A stretch of DNA of 64,000 nucleotides from Bradyrhizobium sp. AUGA SZCCT0283 (GCF_018130385.1 NZ_JAFCLU010000018.1:1-64000), one strand, 5' to 3'; shown: positions 26,776 to 36,446, counted from the first letter of the stretch. Numbers and translations: made by a program. Notes: a model not told the origin generated them from the letters alone.

Positions 26776-28011
26776 ATGCGTAAACTAATGATGGCTGCGG
26801 CCATCGCACTGCCGATGTTCGGCACTGCTGCGATCGCGCAAGAAACGGTCAAGATCGCCTACATCGACCCGTTGTCGGGAGGCGGCGCCAGCATTGGCGA
26901 AATCGGCCTGAAGACCTTTCAGTTCCTGGCCGAGGAGTTGAACGCCAAGGGTGGTGTTCTCGGCAAGAAGGTCGAAATCGTCGCTTTCGACAACAAGACC
27001 AATCCGCAGGAGAGTCTGATCCAGGCGCAGAAGGCCATCGATCAAGGCATCCGGATCCTGACCCAGGGCAACGGCTCCTCGGTCGCCGGCGCGCTGTCGG
27101 ACTTCGTCACGAAATACAACGAGCGCAATCCCGGCAAGGAAGTCCTGTACTTCAACTATGCCGCGGTCGATCCGGTCCTCACCAACGACAAATGCAGCTT
27201 CTGGCATTTCCGCTGGGATGCTAACTCTGACATCAAGATGGAGGCGTTGACCAACTACATGAAGACCGCGACCGCCATCAAGAACGTCTATCTGATCAAT
27301 CAGGATTACTCGTTCGGCCACTCCGTCCGAACCGCCGCCAAGTCTATGCTCGGCGCCAAGCGGCCGGACATCAAGATCGTCGGTGACGAACTGCATCCGC
27401 TGCTGAAAATCACCGATTTCGCTCCCTATATCGCCAAGATCAAAGCATCGGGCGCCGACACCGTGGTGACAGGCAATTGGGGCCAGGATTTCGCGCTCCT
27501 GCTGAAGGCCGCGGCCGACGCCGGGCTCAAGGTCAGCTGGTATACCTATTACGCCGGCGGCACCGGCGGCCCGACCGCGGTCAAACAGGCCAACCTCAAC
27601 CATCAGGTATTCCAGGTCGGCGAAGGCATCGCCAACCTCGACAATAAGCCGTCGCAGGAGTTCGAAAAGGCCCTCCGAGCGAAATACGACTTCAGCCTGT
27701 TCTACCCGCGCGCCGTCAACCAGATGCGCATGCTGGCGGCCGCCGCCGACAAGGCCAAGTCGATCGATCCGGTCAAGGTCGCGCTTGCGCTGGAAGGCAT
27801 GGAGTTCGACGTCTTCAACGGCGGCAAGGGCAGTATGCGCAAGGACGACCACCAGTTCTTCCAGCCGATCTACATTTCCTCGCTCGGCGATCGCACCGAA
27901 AAGGAACCGTTCGACGAGGAAAAGACCGGCTGGGGCTGGAAGCTCATCGCCAAGATCGATACCGCCCAGACCGTGCTGCCGACAACCTGCAAGATGGAAC
28001 GACCGAAGTAA
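26776..28011 (+). CDS. livK: liv system 2, periplasmic substrate-binding protein
   Basis: This 411-aa protein has a signal peptide (KLMMAAAIALPMFGTAAIAQ) and a type I binding fold (VKIAYIDPLSGGGASIGEIG). Two Cys (NDKCSFWHF; TTCKMERPK) could form a disulfide. GGGAG lies 7 nt before the ATG. It heads the plus-strand operon livKHMGF. The ligand is unknown; amino acids, amides or short carboxylates are all possible for this family. Confidence 0.9.
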   Translation: MRKLMMAAAIALPMFGTAAIAQETVKIAYIDPLSGGGASIGEIGLKTFQFLAEELNAKGGVLGKKVEIVAFDNKTNPQESLIQAQKAIDQGIRILTQGNGSSVAGALSDFVTKYNERNPGKEVLYFNYAAVDPVLTNDKCSFWHFRWDANSDIKMEALTNYMKTATAIKNVYLINQDYSFGHSVRTAAKSMLGAKRPDIKIVGDELHPLLKITDFAPYIAKIKASGADTVVTGNWGQDFALLLKAAADAGLKVSWYTYYAGGTGGPTAVKQANLNHQVFQVGEGIANLDNKPSQEFEKALRAKYDFSLFYPRAVNQMRMLAAAADKAKSIDPVKVALALEGMEFDVFNGGKGSMRKDDHQFFQPIYISSLGDRTEKEPFDEEKTGWGWKLIAKIDTAQTVLPTTCKMERPK

Positions 28012-28028
28012 CCATTCACGCGTAACCC

Positions 28029-28053
28029 GTCCGTCCCGACCTCCGGGGCGGAC
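28029..28053 (+). other. intercistronic hairpin after livK of system 2
   Basis: GTCCGTCC (28029-28036) pairs with GGGCGGAC (28046-28053) with one wobble. There is no T-tract. Such a structure after a binding-protein gene usually protects the upstream message, allowing more binding protein than permease. Confidence 0.45.
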
Positions 28054-28081
28054 GCGTCCCTTATTCCCCAGGCGGTGCGCC

Positions 28082-29029
28082 GTGCTTGAACTGATCGTCA
28101 TGTCCACACTGAACGGTGTGCTGTACGGCATGCTGCTGTTTTTGATGGCGAGCGGGCTCACCGTCATCTTCAGCATGCTCGGCGTGCTGAACTTCGCGCA
28201 TGCCAGCTTCTACATGCTCGGCGCGTTCTTCGGATTCCAGATCAGCCGCTGGTTCGGCTTCTGGCCGGCGCTCTTGATCGCGCCATTGCTGGCCGGCGCG
28301 CTCGGCGCCGCGGTCGAGCGCTACGGCCTGCGCCGCGTGCACAAGAACGGCCACGTCGCCGAACTGCTGTTCACCTTCGGCCTGGCTTTTGCGATCGAGG
28401 AAGTCGTGCAGATCATCTGGGGCAAGAGTCCGGTCGATTTCCGGGTGCCGTCGTTGCTGGATTTTCCGGCCTTCACGATCTTCTCGACCAACTACCCCGC
28501 CTACAAAATGTTCATGTTGCTGGTCTCCATCGTAATCTTCGTGGCCCTGCTGATCACGCTCAAGAAGACTCGGATCGGTCTGATCGTGCAGGCGGCGCTG
28601 ACTCATCCGCACATGGTTGGCCATCTCGGCCATAACGTCGGACGCATCTTCATGCTGGTATTCGGTGTCGGCACCGCGCTCGCCGCCGTCGCCGGCGTCA
28701 TCGCCGGTCCCGCGCTGGTGACGCAGGCGAACATGGCCGGATTGCTCGGACCGATCCTGTTCGTGGTGGTGGTGGTCGGCGGACTGGGCTCGCTGCCCGG
28801 GGCCTTCGCCGCCTCGCTGCTGATCGGGCTGGTGCAGACCTTTGCGGTATCGATGAACGGCTCATTGTCCGGCGCCTTCGGCCCGCTCAGCCCCAATTAC
28901 GCGGCGACCTGGCTCGCCGATATCTGGAACGTAACCATTGCCCAGATCGCGCCGATCATGCCCTACTTATTGCTGGTCCTGATCCTGATCTTCCGCCCCA
29001 TGGGCCTGCTCGGGACACGCGACACATGA
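28082..29029 (+). CDS. livH: liv system 2, permease LivH
   Basis: This 315-aa permease has about eight hydrophobic segments. It has the LivH motif NGVLYGMLLFLMASGLTVI and MLGVLNFAHASFYMLGA, and ends IFRPMGLLGTRDT. The GTG at 28082 is the chosen start (AGGCGG upstream); an ATG at 28099 is the alternative. It overlaps livM by ATGA. Confidence 0.9.
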   Translation: MLELIVMSTLNGVLYGMLLFLMASGLTVIFSMLGVLNFAHASFYMLGAFFGFQISRWFGFWPALLIAPLLAGALGAAVERYGLRRVHKNGHVAELLFTFGLAFAIEEVVQIIWGKSPVDFRVPSLLDFPAFTIFSTNYPAYKMFMLLVSIVIFVALLITLKKTRIGLIVQAALTHPHMVGHLGHNVGRIFMLVFGVGTALAAVAGVIAGPALVTQANMAGLLGPILFVVVVVGGLGSLPGAFAASLLIGLVQTFAVSMNGSLSGAFGPLSPNYAATWLADIWNVTIAQIAPIMPYLLLVLILIFRPMGLLGTRDT

Positions 29030-30327
29030 CCGAGACAACCTCGAGCGTGGCACCTCCCTATCCGACCGCCGCTGAAAAACTCAAATTCTATGGATTGTGG
29101 GTCGGGGCCGCGGTCGTGCTGCTGCTGCTACCGAAGCTGTTCAGCTCCGGCGGATCGCTGACCACGTTCAGCCTGATCGGCATCTCGATCATCTTTTCGC
29201 TGTCCTACAACATCCTGCTGGGCCAGACCGGCATGCTGTCGTTCGGACACGCCGTGTATTACGGCCTCGGCGGCTTCCTGGTGATCCACGCCATCAACAT
29301 CATCGGCGCCAACAAGCTGCCGATCCCGCTGCCGCTGGTGCCGCTGATCGGCGGACTAACCGGATTACTGTTCGCGGTGCTGCTCGGCTGGGTCTCGACC
29401 CAGCGCAGCGGAACGGCGTTCGCGATGATCTCGCTCGGCGTTGCCGAACTGGTCGCCTCGTCGGCGCTGATCCTGCGCACCTTTTTCGGCGGCGAAGCCG
29501 GCATCTCCGCCAACCGCACCAAGGTGTTCCGGCTGTTCGACTGGAGTTTTGGGCCGCAAATCCAGATCTATTACCTGGTCGCGGCGTGGACCCTGATTGC
29601 GGTGATCGCGATGTACGCCCTCACCCGCACGCCGCTGGGGCGCATGTGCAATGCCGTTCGCGACAATCCCGAACGCGTTCAGTTCGTCGGCTACGATCCG
29701 CATGTGGTCCGCTATCTGGCGTTCTGTTTTTCCGGCTTCTTCGCCGGCATCGCGGGCGCGCTCGCGGCCATCAACTTCGAAATCGCCAATTCGGCCTATC
29801 TCGGCGCCGTGCAGTCGGGTACCGTGCTGTTCGCCACCTATATCGGTGGCGTCGGGTTCTTCATCGGACCGATCGTGGGGGCGATTTTCGTCACGATTCT
29901 TTCGCTCGGCCTCAGCGATCTGACGCAGGTGTGGCAGCTCTATTTCGGGCTGATCTTCATCGCGGTGGTGCTGTTCGCACCGGGCGGCATCACCGGACTG
30001 TTGATGATGCATCGCCCGCTGTTGAAGGCCGGTACGTTCGGCAGGGTGCTGCCCAGTTATCTGATCGCTTTCGTGCCGACGCTCGCCATGCTCATCGGCC
30101 TCATCCTCGCGGCCGAAATAATTGTGTATTATGCCGTCCACTCCGGCGACGATACTCACATCAAGGCGTTTGGCGTCCCCTTCGACGCGGCGAACCGTTA
30201 CGTCTGGGCGATGGCGGCGATCCTGCTGGTCGGCGGCTACTGGGTGGCGCGCAAGACATGGACCTTCGTCGGGCACGCCTGGGATGACGCGACCAGCGTC
30301 GCGCGCGAAAAAGGAATCGCCGCATGA
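29026..30327 (+). CDS. livM: liv system 2, permease LivM with C-terminal extension
   Basis: This 433-aa permease is longer than the usual 320-360. The LivM core (LGQTGMLSFGHAVYYGLGGF; TPLGRMCNAVRDNPERVQFVG) ends near LFAPGGITGLLMMH at about residue 330. An extra 100 residues follow with two more hydrophobic segments (LPSYLIAFVPTLAMLIGLIL and YVWAMAAILLVGGYWVA). The extension's role is unknown. It is coupled to livH and livG by ATGA overlaps. Confidence 0.9.
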   Translation: MTETTSSVAPPYPTAAEKLKFYGLWVGAAVVLLLLPKLFSSGGSLTTFSLIGISIIFSLSYNILLGQTGMLSFGHAVYYGLGGFLVIHAINIIGANKLPIPLPLVPLIGGLTGLLFAVLLGWVSTQRSGTAFAMISLGVAELVASSALILRTFFGGEAGISANRTKVFRLFDWSFGPQIQIYYLVAAWTLIAVIAMYALTRTPLGRMCNAVRDNPERVQFVGYDPHVVRYLAFCFSGFFAGIAGALAAINFEIANSAYLGAVQSGTVLFATYIGGVGFFIGPIVGAIFVTILSLGLSDLTQVWQLYFGLIFIAVVLFAPGGITGLLMMHRPLLKAGTFGRVLPSYLIAFVPTLAMLIGLILAAEIIVYYAVHSGDDTHIKAFGVPFDAANRYVWAMAAILLVGGYWVARKTWTFVGHAWDDATSVAREKGIAA

Positions 30328-31073
30328 GCACCGCGATCGAATTGCGCGGCGTCGAGAAGAGCTTCGGCATCACGTCGGTGATCCGCAACGTCAACCTGAC
30401 GGTGGCGCAGGGCGAGCGCCATGCCCTGATCGGACCGAACGGCGCCGGCAAGTCCACTTTGTTCAACCTGATCAGCGGCTACATGCTGCCGACCACCGGC
30501 AGCATCCTGTTGCGCGACGAAGTGGTTTCGGGGCTCGCGCCTTATCAGATCAACCGCCGCGGGCTGTCGCGCAGCTTTCAGGTCACCAACGTCTTCGCCA
30601 ATATGAGCGTGTGGGAGAACCTGCGCTGTGCGGTGCTGTGGGCCACCGGCCACCGCTACGCCTTCTGGAAGAACGTCGACAGACTGCCGGAAGTGCGGGA
30701 GCGGACGGCGCGGATCCTCGAGGATATCAACCTCACCGCCCGGCGCGACGTGCCGGCCGGGCTCTTGACCTACGCCGAGCAGCGCGCGCTCGAGATCGGC
30801 ATCACCATCGCCGGCGGCGCCGATGTCATTCTGCTGGATGAACCGACCGCCGGCATGAGCCACGCCGAAACCGAACGCGCGGTGGCGCTGATCCGCCGCC
30901 TCACCGAAGGGCGCACCCTGCTGATCGTCGAGCACGACATGAGCGTGGTGTTCGGCCTTGCCGACAAGATTTCGGTGCTGGTGTACGGCCAGATCATCGC
31001 TTCGGGGGTACCGGAGGAAATTCGCGGCAATCCGAAGGTCAAGGAAGCCTATCTCGGCGAGGAAGCGGCATGA
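30324..31073 (+). CDS. livG: liv system 2, ATP-binding protein LivG
   Basis: This 249-aa ABC ATPase has Walker A GPNGAGKST, signature LLTYAEQRALEIG (as usual for LivG not strict LSGGQ), Walker B VILLDEPTAGMS, and switch His in IVEHDMSVV. It ends NPKVKEAYLGEEAA, a LivG hallmark. It overlaps livM and livF by ATGA. Confidence 0.93.
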   Translation: MSTAIELRGVEKSFGITSVIRNVNLTVAQGERHALIGPNGAGKSTLFNLISGYMLPTTGSILLRDEVVSGLAPYQINRRGLSRSFQVTNVFANMSVWENLRCAVLWATGHRYAFWKNVDRLPEVRERTARILEDINLTARRDVPAGLLTYAEQRALEIGITIAGGADVILLDEPTAGMSHAETERAVALIRRLTEGRTLLIVEHDMSVVFGLADKISVLVYGQIIASGVPEEIRGNPKVKEAYLGEEAA

Positions 31074-31768
31074 TGCTCGAGGTCAGGGATCTGCACGCCT
31101 ATTACGGCAAGAGCCACATCCTGCAGGGCGTCGATATCAAGATCGACGCCGGCGAGGTGGTCAGTCTGCTCGGCCGCAACGGCGTCGGCCGTTCCACCAC
31201 CGTCAAGGCCATCATGGGTGAAGTTCCGCCGCAGGGCACCATTCTATTCAAGGGCAGCAATATTGCGGGCCTGCCGAGCTACAAGATAGCACATCTCGGG
31301 CTCGGCTACGTTCCCGAGCACCGCGACATCTTTCCCGGTCTCACGGTGCGGCAGAACCTGATGCTCGGCATCAAGGACCCGCGCAAGCCGGGCAAGTGGC
31401 GGCTGGAGGACATGCTGCAGATGTTCCCCAATCTCGCCGCGCGTGCCGATACGGCGGCCGGCGTGATGTCGGGCGGCGAAAAGCAGATGCTGACGATTTG
31501 TCGCACCCTGATGGGCGACCCCGAACTGGTGATGATCGACGAGCCGACCGAGGGGCTGGCACCCCTCATTGTGCATCAGGTCGGCGATCTCCTCGCCGAA
31601 ATTGCCCGCCGCGGCGTCGCCATCCTGCTGGTCGAGCAGAAGCTGTCGATCGCAATGCGGATCTCGCACCGGCTTTATGTGATGGGTCACGGCCGCATCG
31701 TGTTCGAAGGCACGCCGGCCGAACTCAGGGACAACGACGCCATCCGCAAGGAATGGCTGGAGGTCTGA
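31070..31768 (+). CDS. livF: liv system 2, ATP-binding protein LivF with Arg in Walker A
   Basis: This 232-aa ABC ATPase has the usual LivF pattern: MSGGEKQMLTI signature, Walker B VMIDEPTEGLAP and the switch VEQKLSIAM. Walker A reads GRNGVGRST: the invariant Lys is Arg (residue 41, codon CGT at position 31191-31193). I recall the same Arg in other proteobacterial LivF proteins, so it may be a subfamily trait with the LivG partner doing most hydrolysis. It is the last gene of the operon. Confidence 0.9.
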   Translation: MMLEVRDLHAYYGKSHILQGVDIKIDAGEVVSLLGRNGVGRSTTVKAIMGEVPPQGTILFKGSNIAGLPSYKIAHLGLGYVPEHRDIFPGLTVRQNLMLGIKDPRKPGKWRLEDMLQMFPNLAARADTAAGVMSGGEKQMLTICRTLMGDPELVMIDEPTEGLAPLIVHQVGDLLAEIARRGVAILLVEQKLSIAMRISHRLYVMGHGRIVFEGTPAELRDNDAIRKEWLEV

Positions 31769-31820
31769 TCGCAACGCCGGCGGGGGCCTCGGCATCCACG
31801 CGGAACGGCATGACCCCCGG

Positions 31821-32495
31821 CTATTCGCCATGATGGCGCAAGCGTTCGAGTTCGATGATGGTGACGCCGCCATATTCGAGCCGCAGCAGGCCTTCCTTCT
31901 CCAGCCGCTTCAGGCACTGGTTGGCATTCTGCCGCGAAATACCGGAAAGCGCTCCGATTTCTTCCTGCGTGATCTCGAGATGGCGCGTCATGTCCGGATA
32001 GAGAATCGGATTGAACAGCGAGGCGATCGAGCGCGCGACGCGACCGGTCGCATCCAGCGTGCGGCCATGTTCCAGCGCCCCGATAAACTGCCCGAGCCGC
32101 TCGTTGAGCTGCCGGACCAGAAAGCGGTTGAAGGCGACGCTGTTCTCGAACAGCCAGAAGAAGGTGTTGCGATCCATCAGCGCCAGCCTGGTATCGCGCA
32201 ACGCGACCACGTCGTAACGGCGCGGCTCGTTCTTGAGCACCGAGCCCTCGCCAAACCAGGCGCCTGCCGTGAGGCCGGCGAAAGTCGCAGCCTTGCCGCC
32301 GCTCGACACGGTACTCATCCGGGCAAGACCCGTGACGATGCCGGTCCAGTAGTCGAAGGCATCGCCGCGCATGAAAATATGCTCATCGGCGCGATAGGAT
32401 TTCTCCACGATGCCGGCACGGGCGACCTCGATTTCCCGTTCGTTCAGTTCGCGCGACCAGGCCGCGATGCGCTTGAGGTAATCCGCAGCAATCAT
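31821..32495 (-). CDS. Crp/Fnr-family transcriptional regulator
   Basis: This 224-aa protein has an N-terminal cyclic-nucleotide-binding-like beta roll (VEKSYRADEHIFMRGD; FAGLTAGAWFGEGSVLK) and a C-terminal winged HTH (ITQEEIGALSGISRQNANQCLKRLEKEG, in parts). It lacks the N-terminal Cys cluster of oxygen-sensing Fnr, with the only Cys in the HTH. It is divergent from liv system 3 and convergent with system 2, so control of system 3 is the best guess. The ATG at 32495 has a weak ribosome binding site; a TTG at 32576 is possible. Confidence 0.88.
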   Translation of the reverse strand: MIAADYLKRIAAWSRELNEREIEVARAGIVEKSYRADEHIFMRGDAFDYWTGIVTGLARMSTVSSGGKAATFAGLTAGAWFGEGSVLKNEPRRYDVVALRDTRLALMDRNTFFWLFENSVAFNRFLVRQLNERLGQFIGALEHGRTLDATGRVARSIASLFNPILYPDMTRHLEITQEEIGALSGISRQNANQCLKRLEKEGLLRLEYGGVTIIELERLRHHGE

Positions 32496-32800
32496 GATCG
32501 CATCGACCGTCGCGTCCCCATCGATTTCCGTGCTGCACTGCAACAGAAGCACGGCCCGGCAAAATTTCCCGACCAATTGTCAGGCAAAAGACATTTCAAA
32601 CTATCGCATTGCCCTAAGGAGAGCCACCTCGATACGCGCCGCCTATGGCGCAGCGGGGGTGCGACGCTACCACGCGTGACGCGGGGCATCGGCTGGTACA
32701 GTAGTCGGATGGCTTGCCCGTCACCGCCGATGTAGGATCGCATGCGATTGCAAACGATAGATAAAGAGCGCTGCTCAAGCGCCGTATCTGGAGGGAATGA
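32496..32800. other. divergent region between crp-type gene and liv system 3
   Basis: No gene is supported in these 305 nt. A 12-bp perfect palindrome ATCGCATGCGAT lies at 32737-32748, about 50 nt before the livG start, and could be an operator. Confidence 0.4.
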
Positions 32801-33622
32801 GTGACTTACACGTTGGAAGTGCGCGGGGTGTCTCTGCGCTTCGGTGGCGTCCGTGCGCTGACCGAAGTCTCCTTCGGCGTGAACGAAGGCGAATTGTTCT
32901 CGATCATCGGTCCGAACGGCGCCGGCAAGACCTCAATAGTCAATTGCATTTCAGGCCGCTACAAGCCGACCGAAGGCCAGCTGTTCTACCGCGGCAAGGA
33001 CATCACCGGCCTCAATCCGAACGCGCGGCCCTCGCTGGGCATAGGCCGTACCTTTCAGAACCTGGCGCTGTTCCATCATATGAGCGTGCTCGACAACATC
33101 ATGGTCGGGCGACACCACCTCCTGAAGAACAATTTCATCACGGGCTCGCTGTACTGGCTGACCGGCGCGCGGCGCGAGGAGCTCGAGCATCGCCGCAAGG
33201 TGGAGGAGATCATCGATTTCCTCGACCTGCAGTCGGTGCGCAAGGCCACCGCCGGCACCCTGCCCTACGGCCTGCGCAAGCGCGTCGAGCTCGCCCGCGC
33301 CATGGCGCTGGAGCCGCAGCTGATCCTGCTCGACGAGCCGATGGCCGGCATGAACTTCGAGGAAAAGGAGGACATGGCGCGCTACATCGTCGATCTCAAC
33401 GAAGAGTTCGGCATGACCGTCATGATGATCGAGCACGACATGGGCGTGGTGATGGATATCTCCCACCGCGTCATGGTGCTGGATTTCGGCCGCAAGATCG
33501 CCGAGGGCGATCCGGCGTCGGTGCTCGCCGATCCCCATGTCAAGCGCGCCTATCTCGGTGAAGAGGACGAGGTCCTGGTCGACCCCGACGACACGCCGGC
33601 GCCACGGGAGAGCGCGGCATGA
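32801..33622 (+). CDS. livG: liv system 3, ATP-binding protein LivG
   Basis: This 273-aa ABC ATPase has Walker A GPNGAGKTS, Walker B LILLDEPMAGMNF, switch His IEHDMGVVM and LivG end DPHVKRAYLGEEDE, followed by an acidic 20-residue tail. The GTG at 32801 is preceded by GGAGGG. Residue pairs like SLYWLTGARREE mark the group found in liv operons that carry an acyl-CoA ligase. Its stop overlaps the ligase start. Confidence 0.93.
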   Translation: MTYTLEVRGVSLRFGGVRALTEVSFGVNEGELFSIIGPNGAGKTSIVNCISGRYKPTEGQLFYRGKDITGLNPNARPSLGIGRTFQNLALFHHMSVLDNIMVGRHHLLKNNFITGSLYWLTGARREELEHRRKVEEIIDFLDLQSVRKATAGTLPYGLRKRVELARAMALEPQLILLDEPMAGMNFEEKEDMARYIVDLNEEFGMTVMMIEHDMGVVMDISHRVMVLDFGRKIAEGDPASVLADPHVKRAYLGEEDEVLVDPDDTPAPRESAA

Positions 33623-35550
33623 TGGATTACGCCGGACGCGCCGCCGAGGCGAATACCTTTCCGAAGCTGTTGCGCCTCAACGCGAAGGAGTACGGCGGCG
33701 AAATCGCGTTGCGCGAAAAGGATCTCGGGCTGTGGCGCGTCTTCACCTGGAACGACTATCAGACCCGCGTGCATGATTTCGCGCTCGGCATGATCGAGCT
33801 GGGGCTTGGGCGCGGCGACGTCATCGGCATCATCGGCGACAACCGCCCGGACTGGGTGGCCGCCGAAATCGCCACACATGCGATCGGCGCCATGAGCCTT
33901 GGCCTTTACCGCGACGTGCTGGACGAGGAAGCGGCCTATCTGCTCAGCTATGGCGACGCCAAACTGGTGTTCGCCGAAGACGAGGAACAGGTCGACAAGC
34001 TGCTGGCGCTGGCCGATCGCGCGCCCAACCTCAAGCACATCGTCTATTCCGATCCGCGCGGCATGCGGAAGTATGACGATCCGCGCCTCATGGAAGCCGG
34101 CAAACTGGCGGCGATGGGTCGCGACCGCGCCGCGCGCGAGCCCGGCCTTTACGACCGGCTGGTCGATGCGACAAGCGGCGAGGATGTCGCGATCCTCTGC
34201 ACCACGTCAGGCACCACGGCCAATCCCAAGCTGGCGATGCTGGCGGCGGGACGCGTCCTCAAGCATTGCGCGACCTATCTGGCGTTCGATCCGAAGGGGC
34301 CGGACGACGAATATGTCTCGGTGCTGCCGCTGCCCTGGATCATGGAACAGGTCTACGCGCTCGGCAAAGGGCTGCTGTGCCGGATGAAGGTCAACTTCGT
34401 CGAAGAGCCCGAGACCATGATGCACGATTTTCGCGAGATCGCACCGACCTTCGTGCTGTTCGCGCCGCGGCTCTGGGAATCGATCGCCGCCGATGTGCGC
34501 GCCGGCGTGATGGACTCCTCGCCGCTCAAGCAAAAACTCTTCGATATCGGCATGAAGGCCGGCCTCTCGGCGCTGGCGCAGGGCAAGCATTCGATGCTGG
34601 CCGACCAGCTCCTGTTCCGCGCGCTGCGCGACCGGCTCGGCTTCACGCGGCTGCGCTCGGCCGCGACCGGCGGTGCCGCGCTCGGACCGGATACCTTTAA
34701 GTTCTTCCGGGCGATGGGCGTGCCGCTGCGCACCCTCTATGGCCAAACCGAACTGCTCGGCGCCTACACACTGCACCCTTTCGACAAGGTCGATCCGGAT
34801 ACGACCGGCGTGCCGATGGCGGCCGATATCGAGATCCGCATCGACAATCCCGATGTCAACGGCGTCGGCGAAATCGTGGTGCGTCATCCCAATATGTACC
34901 TCGGCTACTACAAGAATCCGGAAGCCTCGGCCGCCGACATGAAGGACGGCTGGATGCACTCCGGCGACGCCGGCTATTTCAACAACGACAGGCAGCTCGT
35001 GGTCATCGACCGCATCAAGGATCTCGCCGAGACCTCGCGCGGCGAGCGCTTCTCGCCGCAATATCTGGAAAACAAGCTGAAATTCTCGCCCTACATCGCC
35101 GAGACGGTCGTGCTCGGCGCCGGCCGCGACACGCTGGCGGCGATGATCTGCATCCGCTACTCGATCATCTCGAAATGGGCGGAGAAGAACCGTATCTCGT
35201 TCACGACCTACACCGATCTTTCCTCGCGGCCCGAGGTCTATGCGCTGCTGCGCAAGGAGGTCGAAAGCGTCAACGCCACGCTGCCGCCGCCACAGCGCAT
35301 CTCGCGCTTCTTGCTGCTGTACAAGGAACTCGACGCCGACGACGGCGAACTGACCCGCACCCGAAAGGTGCGCCGCAGCGTCATCAACGAGAAATACGCC
35401 GACATCATCGACGCGATCTATGGCGGCAAGAGCGATATCCCGGTCGATACCGTGATCCGCTTCCAGGACGGCACCACTCAGCGCATCCGCACCACGCTGC
35501 GGGTGGTCGATCTCGGCCACGATGCGCCGATGGCGGAGGCCGCGGAATGA
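33619..35550 (+). CDS. AMP-dependent acyl-CoA synthetase (long-chain type) inside liv operon 3
   Basis: This 643-aa adenylate-forming ligase is predicted to make an acyl- or aryl-CoA from a carboxylic acid, ATP and CoA. The P-loop is TTSGTTANPKLAML, where the usual GxPKG is altered to ANPKLA; the A5 motif is LYGQTE, A7 is MHSGDAGYF, and A8 is VIDRIKDLAETSRGERFSP. It is closest in layout to FadD15-like long-chain enzymes. It lies between livG and livH with overlaps on both sides (ATGATG; ATGA), so it is translated with the transporter. A model is uptake followed by immediate thioesterification. Confidence 0.88.
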   Translation: MMDYAGRAAEANTFPKLLRLNAKEYGGEIALREKDLGLWRVFTWNDYQTRVHDFALGMIELGLGRGDVIGIIGDNRPDWVAAEIATHAIGAMSLGLYRDVLDEEAAYLLSYGDAKLVFAEDEEQVDKLLALADRAPNLKHIVYSDPRGMRKYDDPRLMEAGKLAAMGRDRAAREPGLYDRLVDATSGEDVAILCTTSGTTANPKLAMLAAGRVLKHCATYLAFDPKGPDDEYVSVLPLPWIMEQVYALGKGLLCRMKVNFVEEPETMMHDFREIAPTFVLFAPRLWESIAADVRAGVMDSSPLKQKLFDIGMKAGLSALAQGKHSMLADQLLFRALRDRLGFTRLRSAATGGAALGPDTFKFFRAMGVPLRTLYGQTELLGAYTLHPFDKVDPDTTGVPMAADIEIRIDNPDVNGVGEIVVRHPNMYLGYYKNPEASAADMKDGWMHSGDAGYFNNDRQLVVIDRIKDLAETSRGERFSPQYLENKLKFSPYIAETVVLGAGRDTLAAMICIRYSIISKWAEKNRISFTTYTDLSSRPEVYALLRKEVESVNATLPPPQRISRFLLLYKELDADDGELTRTRKVRRSVINEKYADIIDAIYGGKSDIPVDTVIRFQDGTTQRIRTTLRVVDLGHDAPMAEAAE

Positions 35551-36440
35551 ACACCCAGCTCCTGATCCAGCTTCTGGTCAACGGCCTCGTGGTCGGCACG
35601 CTCTATGGCGTAGTCGCGATGTCGTTTGTGCTGATCTACAAGGCGACACAGGTCGTGAACTTCGCGCAGGGCGAACTGCTGCTGGTCGGCGCCTGGGTGT
35701 GCTGGTGGCTGCTCACCAAATATCAGGTGCCGTTCTATCTGGGCATGCCGATTACGCTGGTCTTCATGTTCCTGTTCGGCATCGCGATCCAGATCGTCAT
35801 CCTGCGCCCGATGATCGGCGAGCCGATCATTTCCGTGATCATGGTGACGATCGCGCTGTCGACGGTGTTCTCCGCGCTGATGAAGTGGATGTTCGGCGTC
35901 AACCTGCAACCATTCCCGCGCATCTTCCAGACCCAGAACGTCAACATCCTCGGGCTGCAGGTGCAGACCGTTTACCTGATGAGTCTTGCGGTCTCGGTGG
36001 CGATGATGGTGGGCATGGCGTGGTTCTTCCGCCTCTCCAAATATGGTCTGGCGATGCGCGCCACCGCCTTCAACCAGCAGGTGGCGCAGTCGCTCGGCAT
36101 TTCCGTGAAAAGCGTGTTCGCGATAGCCTGGGCGATTTCAGCCACCGTCTCCGCTGTCGCGGGCGTGGTAGTGGCCGTCGTCAACGGCGTCTCGGCCGGA
36201 CTTTCCGCCTATGGCGTCAAGGTGTTTCCGGCGGCGATCTTGGGTGGTCTCGACAGCGTCGGCGGCGCGGTGCTGGGCGGCATCATCATCGGACTTCTGG
36301 AGAATTTCGCGCATTTTCTCGACAGCGAGTATCTGCACTGGGGCAATCTCTACGAGATCGCGCCGTTCTATGCGCTCATCATTATCCTGATGATCAAGCC
36401 ATACGGCCTGTTCGGCACCAAAGACATCGAGCGGGTGTAA
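35547..36440 (+). CDS. livH: liv system 3, permease LivH
   Basis: This 297-aa permease has about eight hydrophobic segments, the LivH motifs NGLVVGTLYGVVAMSFVLI and KATQVVNFAQGELLL, and the ending IKPYGLFGTKDIERV. It overlaps the acyl-CoA synthetase by ATGA. livM starts 6 nt downstream. Confidence 0.92.
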   Translation: MNTQLLIQLLVNGLVVGTLYGVVAMSFVLIYKATQVVNFAQGELLLVGAWVCWWLLTKYQVPFYLGMPITLVFMFLFGIAIQIVILRPMIGEPIISVIMVTIALSTVFSALMKWMFGVNLQPFPRIFQTQNVNILGLQVQTVYLMSLAVSVAMMVGMAWFFRLSKYGLAMRATAFNQQVAQSLGISVKSVFAIAWAISATVSAVAGVVVAVVNGVSAGLSAYGVKVFPAAILGGLDSVGGAVLGGIIIGLLENFAHFLDSEYLHWGNLYEIAPFYALIIILMIKPYGLFGTKDIERV

Positions 36441-36446
36441 ACCATC

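Noticed and set aside
31821..32495. Oxygen-sensing Fnr
   Set aside because: The N-terminal cysteine cluster for a 4Fe-4S centre is missing; only the general Crp/Fnr family call is kept.
34207..35520. Minus-strand 437-codon frame opposite the acyl-CoA synthetase
   Set aside because: It is antisense to an enzyme with all adenylation motifs in order; it has no ribosome binding site and has shadow composition.
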